A stretch of DNA of 40,458 nt from Candidatus Rokuibacteriota bacterium (GTDB lineage: Bacteria; Methylomirabilota; Methylomirabilia; Rokubacteriales; CSP1-6): the NCBI GenBank assembly GCA_016184365.1, contig JACPCW010000119.1, positions 1 through 40,458 of the forward strand. Reading direction: 5' to 3'. Position 1 is the stretch's first letter. The number at the start of each line of letters is the position of its first letter. Of the stretch, positions 22,930 to 30,756 are shown one piece after another. The position numbers and the translations under genes are program-made. A model generated the notes under the pieces. The model made no database searches. It had not been told where the DNA came from and was given only the letters and a program-made list of their open reading frames with translations.

Positions 22930-25235
22930 CGTTCGGCGCGTCGCTCAAGCGAAAGGAAGACGCGCGCCTGCTCGTCGGCGCAGGCCGCTATCTCGACGAC
23001 CTGCGCATCCCCGACACGCTGCACGCCGCGATCGTCCGGAGCCCGCACGCCCACGCGCGCGTGGTCGCGATCGATCGAAGCGCAGCGCTCCAGGCCCCTG
23101 GCGTCGTGGCGGTCCTGACGCTCGACGATCTGCCGGAGCTCGCGCGCTCCGTGCCGCCGCTCGTCCCGTCACCGGAGATGAAGCCGTACATCCATCCCGT
23201 GCTCGCCGGGCAGGTCGTGCGTCACGCCGGCGAGGCGATCGCGGTGGTCGTCGCGGACGATCCGTATCGCGCCACGGACGCCGCGGAGCGCGTGCGCGTC
23301 GAGTACGACCCGCTGCCGGCGGCGACGACGCCCGCGGCCGCGCTTGCGGTCAATGCGCCGCGCGTCCACGCGAGCTGGCCCGACAATCTCGCGGTGCGCA
23401 CGCAGTCCAGCGTGGGCGATGCCGCGCGTGGATTCGCGGACGCCTCGGTCGTCGTCGACGCCGACATCACGTATCCGCGCATGACCGCCGCGCCGATCGA
23501 GACGCGCGGCGTCGTCGCGTACGTCGATCCGCTCAGCGGCGTGCTGAACGTGTGGAGCTCCACGCAGGTGCCGTTCGCCGTGCGGGCGGGAATCGCCGCC
23601 ATCCTCGGCGTGCCGGAAGACCGCATCCGCGTCCGCACGCCCGAGGTGGGCGGCGGCTTCGGGGTCAAGGGTCACGCGTATCCCGAAGACATCCTCATCC
23701 CGGCCGTCGCGCGAAAGCTCCGCCGGCCGGTGAAGTGGGTCGAGACGCGGCGCGAGCATTTCCTGACGGCGGCGGCCGACCGCGACCAGGCGCATCGCGC
23801 ACGACTCGGGCTGCGGGCGGACGGCACGATCGCCGCGCTCGAGACGCGCTTCACGCGCGATCACGGCGCGTTCCCCACCCTCGGCGAAGCGATCACGCTC
23901 AACACGATCAACCACCTGGTCGGGCCGTATCACGTGCCCGCGTACCGCGCGGCGTGCGACAACGTGGTGACGCACAAGACGTTCATCGCCGCGTATCGCG
24001 GCGCCGGCCGCCCGGAAGCGGCGCTCGTGCTCGATCGGCTGCTCGATCGTGCGGCGCGCAAGCTCGGGATGGATCCGGCCGAGGTGCGCCGCCGCAACCT
24101 GATCCGCGCGAACGAGATGCCGTACCAGACCGGTCTCAGCTATCGGGACGGCATGCCGATCGCCTACGACCCCGCGGACTACGTCCGCGGCTTCGACCTG
24201 CTGCTCGAACGCATCGATTACGCCGCCTGGCGCAAGCGGCAAGCCGACGGCCGCGGGACGACGCGGCCGATCGGCATCGGCCTGTCCGCGTACGTCGAGG
24301 GCACCGGCATCGGGCCGTTCGAGGGCGCCGACGTGCGCGTCGACCCCGGCGGCACGGTCTTCGTGCGACTCGGCGTGTCCGCGCAGGGCCAGGCGCACGA
24401 GACGACGCTGGCGCAGATCTGCGCGGAACGGCTGGACGTGCCGGTCGAGCAGGTGATCGTCCTCGGGGGCGACACCGAGCTCGTCGGCTTCGGCATGGGG
24501 ACGATCGCGAGCCGCGTGGCCGCCGTCGCCGGACCCGCCGTCGCCCAGAGCGCGGACGAGGTCGCGCGCCGTGCGCGGCTCGTGGCGGCCGAGCGGTTCG
24601 AGTGCGCGCCGGAGGACGTCGTGATCGCCGGTGGGCGGGTCGGCGTCCGCGGAGCGCCCGACCGCAGCCTGTCGCTCGGTGAGGTCGCGCGGTTTGCCGT
24701 GCGCAGCCGCGCGCTCGCCGGCCTCGGCAGCCCCGGTCTGCAGGCGTGCGGGTTCTTTTACCCGGGCTCCGTCACCTGGGCGTTCGGCGCGCACGGCGTC
24801 GTGCTCGAGGTGGACGTGGAGACCGTCGCGCTGAAGCTGCTCGCCTACGCCGCGGTGCACGACTGCGGACGCCCGATCAATCCGATGATCGTCGAAGGCC
24901 AGGTGCACGGTGGCATCGCGCAGGGCATCGGCGCCGGACTTCAAGAAGAAGTGCTGTACGACGATGCCGGTCAGCTGCTGAGCGCAACGCTGATGGATTA
25001 CGCGCTGCCGCGCGCCGACCAGATGCCGCCGCTCGACGTCGCGCATCTCGAGTTTCCGTCGATCGTGAACCCGCTCGGCATCAAGGGCGTCGGGGAGAGC
25101 GGCGTCATCGCGCCGGGCGCGGCCATCGCGAACGCGGTGGAAGACGCGCTCGCCGATCGCGGCGTCGTCGTCGACCGCATCCCGCTCACGCCGGGCCGTG
25201 TGTTCGAGCTGCTCCAGAGGAAGGAGACGCGATGA
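22926..25235 (+). CDS. Xanthine dehydrogenase family molybdopterin subunit (CoxL-like, form II)
   Basis: The 769-residue protein is a molybdenum hydroxylase large subunit. It has GASLKRKEDARLLVGAGRYLDD, the GGGFGVKGH loop (about residue 242), AYRGAGRPEA (about 355) in place of the AYxCSFR active-site loop of true CO dehydrogenase, and the catalytic Glu in GVGESG (about 721). The motif indicates a form II enzyme, probably an aldehyde or N-heterocycle hydroxylase rather than CO dehydrogenase. The partner 2Fe-2S and FAD subunits are absent from this window. GTG overlaps the cupin stop and its own stop overlaps the MaoC start. Confidence 0.92.
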   Translation: MTFGASLKRKEDARLLVGAGRYLDDLRIPDTLHAAIVRSPHAHARVVAIDRSAALQAPGVVAVLTLDDLPELARSVPPLVPSPEMKPYIHPVLAGQVVRHAGEAIAVVVADDPYRATDAAERVRVEYDPLPAATTPAAALAVNAPRVHASWPDNLAVRTQSSVGDAARGFADASVVVDADITYPRMTAAPIETRGVVAYVDPLSGVLNVWSSTQVPFAVRAGIAAILGVPEDRIRVRTPEVGGGFGVKGHAYPEDILIPAVARKLRRPVKWVETRREHFLTAAADRDQAHRARLGLRADGTIAALETRFTRDHGAFPTLGEAITLNTINHLVGPYHVPAYRAACDNVVTHKTFIAAYRGAGRPEAALVLDRLLDRAARKLGMDPAEVRRRNLIRANEMPYQTGLSYRDGMPIAYDPADYVRGFDLLLERIDYAAWRKRQADGRGTTRPIGIGLSAYVEGTGIGPFEGADVRVDPGGTVFVRLGVSAQGQAHETTLAQICAERLDVPVEQVIVLGGDTELVGFGMGTIASRVAAVAGPAVAQSADEVARRARLVAAERFECAPEDVVIAGGRVGVRGAPDRSLSLGEVARFAVRSRALAGLGSPGLQACGFFYPGSVTWAFGAHGVVLEVDVETVALKLLAYAAVHDCGRPINPMIVEGQVHGGIAQGIGAGLQEEVLYDDAGQLLSATLMDYALPRADQMPPLDVAHLEFPSIVNPLGIKGVGESGVIAPGAAIANAVEDALADRGVVVDRIPLTPGRVFELLQRKETR

Positions 25236-25654
25236 CCGACTTCCCGAAGCTCACGTACGAGGCGCTGGCCATCGGCGAGGAGTTCGTCTCGAACGAGGAG
25301 ATCGTGACGCCCGAGGACATCGACACGTACGCGTTCGCGGTCGACGACCATCACCCGTGGTTCTCCGGACCGTCGCCGTTCGGCGGGCCGGTCGCGCACC
25401 CGACGTTCTTCGCCAACCAGGCGCTCCGGATGCGGCACACGAAGTACGTCGTGCACGCGGGGCTGCACGCGAAGATGCAGTTCCAGTTCCTGGAGCCGAT
25501 CCGTCCCGGCATGCGCGTGCGGTCACGCGGCCGGATCATCGACAAGTACGTTCGCCGCGGGAAGAAGTACATGGTGACGGAGTTCGTGACGGAAGATCAG
25601 GGCGGCCGGCCGCTCGTCCGCGGGCAGTTCACGCAGATGCTGATCGAAGGCTAG
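25232..25654 (+). CDS. MaoC-like/FAS1-type dehydratase domain protein (1)
   Basis: The 140-residue protein has a hot-dog fold pattern: AIGEEFVSNEEIVTPEDIDTYAFAVDDHHPWF followed by GGPVAHPTFFANQALR, FQFLEPIRPGMRVR and VTEFVTEDQGGRPLVRG. The sequence fits the N-terminal MaoC dehydratase type, where the catalytic Asp/His may lie in one half of a two-protein enzyme. It starts at ATG overlapping the CoxL stop and is followed 10 nt later by a second hot-dog protein of the same length, so the two probably form a heteromeric hydratase. Confidence 0.85.
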   Translation: MTDFPKLTYEALAIGEEFVSNEEIVTPEDIDTYAFAVDDHHPWFSGPSPFGGPVAHPTFFANQALRMRHTKYVVHAGLHAKMQFQFLEPIRPGMRVRSRGRIIDKYVRRGKKYMVTEFVTEDQGGRPLVRGQFTQMLIEG

Positions 25655-25664
25655 GGAGGCGCGC

Positions 25665-26087
25665 ATGGCTACCGTCATCGATGCGATCGCGGTCGGGCAG
25701 GAGCTGCCGAGTCTCGTGAAGGAGATCTCGCAGCGGCAGATCGACGCCTATTCGGTCGTGCGCGCGAAGTCGATCCACACCGACGAGGCGTGGGCGAAGG
25801 CGAAGGGATTCCGCACCACGCTGGCGCAGGGGATGATGTCGACGGCGTACGTGTCGGAGATGATGACGAAGCTCTGCGGCGCCGGCTTCGTGAAGGGCGG
25901 CACGATCTCGGTCGCGTTCATCAAGCCGGTCTACGCGGGCGATCGGCTGACCGTGCGTGGCATCGTCAAGGAGAAGACGGCGGAGAACGGCGGCACGCGC
26001 GTCGCCGTCGACGTCTGGTGCGAGAACCAGCACGGCGAGAAGACGGCGGCGGGGATGGCGAGCGGTCTGATCAGTGCGACGACGTAG
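25665..26087 (+). CDS. MaoC-like dehydratase domain protein (2)
   Basis: The 140-residue hot-dog protein reads AVGQELPSLVKEISQRQIDAYSVV, SIHTDEAWAKAKGFRTTLAQGMMSTAYVSEMM and TISVAFIKPVYAGDRLTVRG. The Asp in HTDEAW with the following AQG segment corresponds to the R-hydratase active-site region, making this the likelier catalytic half. AGGGAGG lies just before ATG. Its last 17 nt overlap the 3' end of the converging DUF222-HNH pseudogene. Substrate unknown; enoyl-CoA or mesaconyl-type acids are typical. Confidence 0.87.
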   Translation: MATVIDAIAVGQELPSLVKEISQRQIDAYSVVRAKSIHTDEAWAKAKGFRTTLAQGMMSTAYVSEMMTKLCGAGFVKGGTISVAFIKPVYAGDRLTVRGIVKEKTAENGGTRVAVDVWCENQHGEKTAAGMASGLISATT

Positions 26088-27407
26088 CCAGGGGATGCAG
26101 GACATCGATCGCGTAGCCCACGTTCAATCGTTCGCCGAGCCAGCTCGGCATCCCGGTTCGCGCGTGAAGTGACAACCCCGCCGCCGCGTGCGTCGCGCGG
26201 AGGCTCTGGATCGGATCGGCCGGCACGGCCGCGGGAGACGGTACGTCCGGGAGCGGTCGGCCGGCCGGCGTGCGGAACAGCAACGTGCCGTCGGGCTGTC
26301 GCTCGACGTGATAGCCCTCCTCGTGCACGGCCCGGTGATGCCGGCGACAGAGCAGCGCGAGATTCGACAGCGTCGTGGGGCCGCCGGCCGCCCAGTGACG
26401 GATGTGATGACCCTGGCCGAACCGTAATCCGCACCCCGGAACCGACAGCCGCGGTCGCGATGGAGGAGCGCCCGTCGCAATGCCGGCGGGATCGTCCGCG
26501 TGCGGGCGCCGACTTCGACCACGCGGCCCTCTTCGTCGTGCCGCATCATTACCCGAGTCGCGTCGCACGCGAGCCGCTCCGACGTTTCCGCGGGAACGCG
26601 CGCGCCGTCCTGCAGGACCGACTGGCCGGCCTGGTCGGGGTCGGCGAGCACGGCGACGTCGACGTGGACGACCACCTGATACCGCTCCCCAGGCGCGCCG
26701 GGGTCGAGTTCGTGATGCAGCGCCGTCTCGGCGAGCAGTGCCAGCGCGTCCGCCTGCTGCTGGCCCATGGTGGGCGGGTCGGCCGCCGGGTGGGTCCTGG
26801 TCGTGAACGGATCCTCGTCGCGAGTCTGTTGATACAGGGTCTCGCGGGCGGCTTCCAGCGCTCGCAGCAGCACGGCGCCCGCCTCCGGCGTGAGCCGTCC
26901 GCGGACGACCACCATCCCGTCGTCGTCCTGGTACACGTGCAGCGTGCGGCCGGCGTGCCGCCGGGCGCTCTCGCGCGCCTCGGCCTGCCGATCCACCATG
27001 CGCCAGCCCTGCACGAGCCGCTCGACGTGGGCCGCGGTGCCCGCCCGCGCCACGGCCAGCAGCCGCTCTTCCATTTCCGGCGTGGCCACACGCGTGATCG
27101 CCCGCACCTTGGAGTACGACACCTCGCCGCACGCCAGGGCCCGCGCGATGCGGGGCAGCGTGCCGAGCGCGCGCGCCACGCGGACCTTTTCCCGCGCGGC
27201 GCCGGGGGCGAGTCCCACGCGCCAGCTCAGCCACTCGGCGCAGGACCGGCAGCCGCTCCAGCCACCGCGTTCATCGAACTCGCGGATCAGATCGAGCAGG
27301 CGCGCCGTCGCGGCATCGAGGTGCGCCGACAGCTCGGCGATCTCGCCACCCAGCCGAACCAGTTCCGCTTCGCGTGCGATCGCCGCGGGGTGCGCGTGGA
27401 TCTCCAT
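26071..27407 (-). pseudogene. DUF222/HNH protein, copy 2, frameshifted
   Basis: From ATG 27407 the frame encodes DUF222 closely similar to copy 1 (ARLLDLIREFDERGGW, VERLVQGWRMVDR, GQQQADALALLAETALHHELDPGAPGERYQ read in parts), but after RDRGCRF it loses homology. The HNH part (GQGHHIRHWAAGGPTT, RRHHRAVHEEGYHV) continues in another frame to the stop at 26071. Alignment with copy 1 shows one base missing in the C/G run at about 26432-26442. Either the gene is inactivated or the assembly has an indel. It is about three-quarters identical to copy 1 by eye and is oppositely oriented. Confidence 0.8.
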
Positions 27408-27429
27408 GAGGGCTCTCCTCTCTGGTTCA

Positions 27430-27454
27430 CGACCCTACACCCCGTTTTCGAGGC
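27430..27454 (-). repeat. Conserved upstream element of DUF222-HNH copy 2
   Basis: On the minus strand it reads CTCGAAAACGGGG then TAGGGTCG, matching 11451-11475 upstream of copy 1. Similarity ends around here; the rest of 27455-27600 shows no recognisable feature. Confidence 0.5.
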
Positions 27455-27631
27455 CCCCTCCGAGCGTCGCGGTGAAGCGATCTCGGCGCGATCCGCGATT
27501 CTTTCGCTCGTCGCCGTAGACCGCGCTCCACGGGCCTTGCCGGCGCTGTGGATCGACATTCTCCGGGGGTCGGCGGCGAGCGGCCGCTCGGCTTGGTCAG
27601 GACTGTCAAGCGAAAAATGTCGCGGCCGGGA

Positions 27632-27648
27632 GTGCTACAATGTAGCAC
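27632..27648 (+). promoter_or_regulatory. Antitoxin operator palindrome overlapping a -10 box
   Basis: GTGCTACA-A-TGTAGCAC is a perfect 8-bp inverted repeat. It contains TACAAT (27636-27641) as a -10 box, and the antitoxin ATG follows 1 nt after the repeat, so transcription would begin almost at the start codon. This is the expected layout for autorepression by a Phd/YefM antitoxin. Confidence 0.65.
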
Positions 27649-27649
27649 C

Positions 27650-27925
27650 ATGAAGTCGATCGGTGTCCGCGAGCTGCGGCAGCGCGCGAGCGAATATCTT
27701 CGGCAGGTCGAGGCCGGCCGGGCTGTGGAGATCACCGCGCGAGGTCGACCGGTCGCGCTCCTCGTCCCGTTGCGTGGCACCGGACGCGTCGAGCGCCTGA
27801 TCCGGCGCGGTCGCGTTCTCCCTCCGGCCGGCGACCTGCTCGATCTCGGCGAACCGCTGCGACCGAAGCGCGGCCGGCCGCGTGCAAGTACCGTTCTTGC
27901 TCGTGCGCGCTCACGCGAGCGGTGA
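27650..27925 (+). CDS. Phd/YefM-family antitoxin
   Basis: The 91-residue protein opens with MKSIGVRELRQRASEYLRQVEAGRAVEIT and then RGRPVALLVP, the standard Phd/YefM DNA-binding N-terminus, and ends in a basic, flexible tail (PKRGRPRAST) expected to bind and block the toxin. It would repress its own operon at the palindrome directly upstream. A VapC-type PIN toxin gene begins 3 nt after its stop. There is no ribosome-binding site, consistent with a near-leaderless transcript. Confidence 0.9.
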   Translation: MKSIGVRELRQRASEYLRQVEAGRAVEITARGRPVALLVPLRGTGRVERLIRRGRVLPPAGDLLDLGEPLRPKRGRPRASTVLARARSRER

Positions 27926-27928
27926 CGT

Positions 27929-28315
27929 GTGGTCTATCTCGACTCCTCCGCTCTCGTGAAACTCGTCGTCGCGGAGCCGGAGTCCGCGGCGCTGCGCCGG
28001 TACCTTCGCGACGAGCCCGGGCGAGCCTCGTGCGCGCTGGCCCGGGTGGAGGTCGTTCGCGCCGTGCGAGGTCATGGTCCCGCGGCGATGACGAGAGCCC
28101 GCCGCGTGCTGCAGCGGTTGAATCTCGTGCCGCTCGACGAGGAACTTCTCGATGGTGCCGCGGCCCTCGACCCACGCGTGCTGCGAAGTCTCGACGCCAT
28201 TCATCTGGCCGCGGCACAGCTGTTCGGTGAGGAACTGACGGCGGTGGTGACGTATGACGAGCGCATGGCTGCCGCCGCAGCCATGATCGATCTGGCTGTC
28301 GCCGCGCCGCGCTAA
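27929..28315 (+). CDS. vapC: PIN-domain toxin, VapC family
   Basis: The 128-residue PIN ribonuclease has all four conserved acids: Asp in VYLDSSALVKL, Glu in ARVEVVRAVRG, Asp in SLDAIHLAAA and Asp in VTYDERM. VapC toxins usually cut tRNA or rRNA when freed from antitoxin. GTG 27929 lies 3 nt after the antitoxin stop, so translation is coupled. Its 3' end overlaps the converging MFS gene by 4 nt. With intact catalytic residues it is probably active, unlike the truncated relative at 38825. Confidence 0.92.
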   Translation: MVYLDSSALVKLVVAEPESAALRRYLRDEPGRASCALARVEVVRAVRGHGPAAMTRARRVLQRLNLVPLDEELLDGAAALDPRVLRSLDAIHLAAAQLFGEELTAVVTYDERMAAAAAMIDLAVAAPR

Positions 28316-29445
28316 CGGCTTCGATCCGTCAGCCGGACGCTCCGTAGCTCCGGGAACCAGCGCATCCACAGGGCCGCCACGCCGATCGTCCCGAGCCCGC
28401 CGATCACGACCGCGGCAACGGGCCCGAACAGCGCGGCAACGAGTCCTGACTCGAACTCACCGAGATAGTTCGACGAGCCCGTGAACAGCGAGTTCACGGC
28501 GCTGACGCGGCCGCGCATGTCATCGGGGGTCCGGAGCTGCACCAGCGAGTGCCGGATCACGACGCTGAGCAGATCGGACGCGCCCAGCACCGCCAGCGAG
28601 ACGAGCGACAGCGTCATGTCGGTCGAGACGCCGAAGACGACCGTGGCGACGCCGAACACGATGACGCCGCCGAACAGCACCGGCCCGATGCGGCGCTCGA
28701 TCGGATAGCGCGCGAGCACGACGGACATCACGAGCGCGCCGCACGCCGGCGCCGCCCGCAGCAGTCCCAGTCCCCACGGCCCCGTGCCGAGAATGTCGCG
28801 CGCATAGATCGGCAGCAGCGCCGTCGCCCCGCCGAGCAGGACGGCGAAGAGATCGAGCGAGATCGCGCCGAGGATCACGCGCCGCCTCCGGATGAACTCG
28901 AGGCCCGAGAACACCGACGCGAGCGTGAGCCGGCCGAGCGGTCGCGCCGGCTGCTCCGTCGCGATGAGCGCGATCAGCAGCGCCGCGGCGACGTAGAGCG
29001 CGGTGACGGTGGCGTACACCGTCGTCCCGCCGAGCACGTACATCACCCCGCCGAGGGCCGGGCCCACGATCCGTGCGGCCTGGCCGGCCGCCGTCACGGC
29101 GGCGATCGCCCGCGAGAGCACCGTCATCGGCACGAGCTGCGGGAGCAGCGCCGCGCGCGCCGGATTCTCGAACGCGCGCGCGACGCCGGCGAGCGCCATG
29201 ATCGTCAGCAGCCCGGTGCGGTCGAGCCAGCCGTTGAGCGTTCCGACGGCGAGCGCGGCCGCCGCCACGCCCTCGGCGAGGTGACACACGGTGACGACGA
29301 CACAACGGTCGTAGCGGTCGGCGACGTGCCCGACGATGGGCGTGAGCAGGATCATCGGCACGAACTGGACGAGCCCGACGAGGCCGAGGTCGAGCGCGCT
29401 CCCGGTGAGGGTGTAGAGCTGCCAGCCGACGGCCACGGCCTGCAT
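28312..29445 (-). CDS. MFS transporter (MFS_3), N-terminus uncertain
   Basis: From ATG 29445 the 377-residue product has about 11 hydrophobic segments, with HVADRYDRCVVVTVCHLAEG as motif A. In-frame codons upstream to 29517 read ISAAFGSSFARFWISRVVATLALHM in parts, which looks like the missing first helix of such transporters. Between that stretch and the TAG at 29521-29523 there is no ATG, GTG or TTG. An ATC start at 29517 or a lost start codon is possible. The TAG is the stop of the upstream amidohydrolase, in the same frame. The transporter substrate is unknown. Confidence 0.8.
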   Translation of the reverse strand: MQAVAVGWQLYTLTGSALDLGLVGLVQFVPMILLTPIVGHVADRYDRCVVVTVCHLAEGVAAAALAVGTLNGWLDRTGLLTIMALAGVARAFENPARAALLPQLVPMTVLSRAIAAVTAAGQAARIVGPALGGVMYVLGGTTVYATVTALYVAAALLIALIATEQPARPLGRLTLASVFSGLEFIRRRRVILGAISLDLFAVLLGGATALLPIYARDILGTGPWGLGLLRAAPACGALVMSVVLARYPIERRIGPVLFGGVIVFGVATVVFGVSTDMTLSLVSLAVLGASDLLSVVIRHSLVQLRTPDDMRGRVSAVNSLFTGSSNYLGEFESGLVAALFGPVAAVVIGGLGTIGVAALWMRWFPELRSVRLTDRSR

Positions 29446-29520
29446 GTGCAGCGCGAGCGTGGCGACGACCCGCGAGATCCAGAACCGCGCGAACGACGAC
29501 CCGAACGCGGCGCTGATGCG

Positions 29521-30660
29521 CTAACTCAGACCGTAGAACCTCGCGGCGTTGTCGCAGGTGATCTTGCGGACGACGTCGGCGGGCAGGTGGCCGAACTGCT
29601 CCTCGATGTACTTCGAGGACTCCGGCCAGACGCCGTCGGTGTGCGGATAGTCGGAGCCCCACATGAGCGTCTCCACGCCCATGTCGTCGATGAGCTTGGC
29701 GCCGATCCGGTCGAACTGGAACGTCGCCTTGCACTGCCGCCGCCAGTAGTCGCTCGGCTTCATCGTGAGGCCGAGGTCGCGGAAGCGGTCCTCCCACTCG
29801 AAGTCCATGCGGTCGAGCGCGTAGGGGATCCAGCCGATGCCGCTCTCGCCGAACGAGATGCGCAGATTGGGATAGCGCTCGAGGACGGCGGCGCCGATGA
29901 TCGCCGCGAGGATGTTGACGAGGTTCATCTGGAAGCCGGACACGCCGGTGAACATCGCGGCGCGTCGGGTGAGGCCCGTCTGCTTCTCGCGAATGCCGGG
30001 CGGCAGCGAGGGGAACGTGTGGAAGTGCAGCGGGAGGTTCACCTCGTTCACGGCCTGCCAGAGCGGCTCCCACACGGGATGCCACATGGGCTCCATGTCC
30101 CACGAGCACGACAGCTCGAGCCCGCGCAGGCCGAGGTTCGCGACGCGATGGATCTCCGTCACGGCGGCATCGATGTCGCCGTACGGCAGGCATGCGAGCC
30201 CGATGTGCCGATCCGGGTAGTGGCGGCAGAAGTCGGTGATCCAGTCGTTGTAGATGCGGAACATCTCTTTCGCGGCCTCGTGATCGCCGAGACGGGTGGC
30301 CGCGCCGAGGATGCCGAAGATCACTTCCGCGTCGACGCCGTCCAACTGGGCGTCCTTCACGCGGAGATGCGGATCGATGACGCGCCGCTGCCCGCGTTTG
30401 GCGTCCTCGTAGAGGCCGACGGCGGCCATCTTGTCGACCCGATAGTTCTGGCCGGGGACGAGCTTCTGGCCCGACGGGCCGACGCCGCACACGAGCCCGA
30501 ACGACATGCCATTCTTCGACGTCCAGTACGGACCGTCGGGACCGTCGGTGACGTACGGCATGCGGTCTTTCAGGGCCGCCGACGCGTTGGCGGTGAAGAG
30601 ATCGTTCGGCAGCCACGGCAGATCGATGTGGCAGTCGGCGGAAATGCGGTTGTAGCGCAT
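29521..30660 (-). CDS. Amidohydrolase-family protein (ACMSD-like)
   Basis: The 379-residue TIM-barrel hydrolase begins RISADCHIDLPWLP, where the usual HxH is reduced to one His. It has VIFGILGAATRLGDHEAA, LPLHFHTFPS, a conserved ISFGESGIGWIPYALDR segment and the late GSDYPHTDGVWP with the metal Asp, ending ITCDNAARFYGL. The pattern matches the ACMSD/uracil-decarboxylase-like amidohydrolase_2 group, which decarboxylates or hydrolyses aromatic acids. AGGAGGG lies 8 nt before ATG 30660. An MFS gene follows in the same frame directly after its TAG. Confidence 0.88.
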   Translation of the reverse strand: MRYNRISADCHIDLPWLPNDLFTANASAALKDRMPYVTDGPDGPYWTSKNGMSFGLVCGVGPSGQKLVPGQNYRVDKMAAVGLYEDAKRGQRRVIDPHLRVKDAQLDGVDAEVIFGILGAATRLGDHEAAKEMFRIYNDWITDFCRHYPDRHIGLACLPYGDIDAAVTEIHRVANLGLRGLELSCSWDMEPMWHPVWEPLWQAVNEVNLPLHFHTFPSLPPGIREKQTGLTRRAAMFTGVSGFQMNLVNILAAIIGAAVLERYPNLRISFGESGIGWIPYALDRMDFEWEDRFRDLGLTMKPSDYWRRQCKATFQFDRIGAKLIDDMGVETLMWGSDYPHTDGVWPESSKYIEEQFGHLPADVVRKITCDNAARFYGLS

Positions 30661-30685
30661 CGGGAGCCCTCCTCGGGGTTGACGC

Positions 30686-30714
30686 ATGCTAATCGCCGTC
30701 CGTCGCTGGAGCAA
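30686..30714 (-). promoter_or_regulatory. Putative promoter of the amidohydrolase gene
   Basis: The minus strand has TTGCTC (30714-30709), a 17-nt spacer and TAGCAT (30691-30686), giving a start near 30679 just ahead of the AGGAGGG site. Confidence 0.4.
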
Positions 30715-30756
30715 GCACGAGGCGAATACGCGTACTCGAATACCGCGTCTGCGGCA

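Noticed and set aside
22926..25235. Carbon-monoxide dehydrogenase (form I CoxL)
   Set aside because: The active-site loop reads AYRGAGRPEA rather than AYxCSFR, and coxM and coxS are absent, so CO oxidation is not supported.
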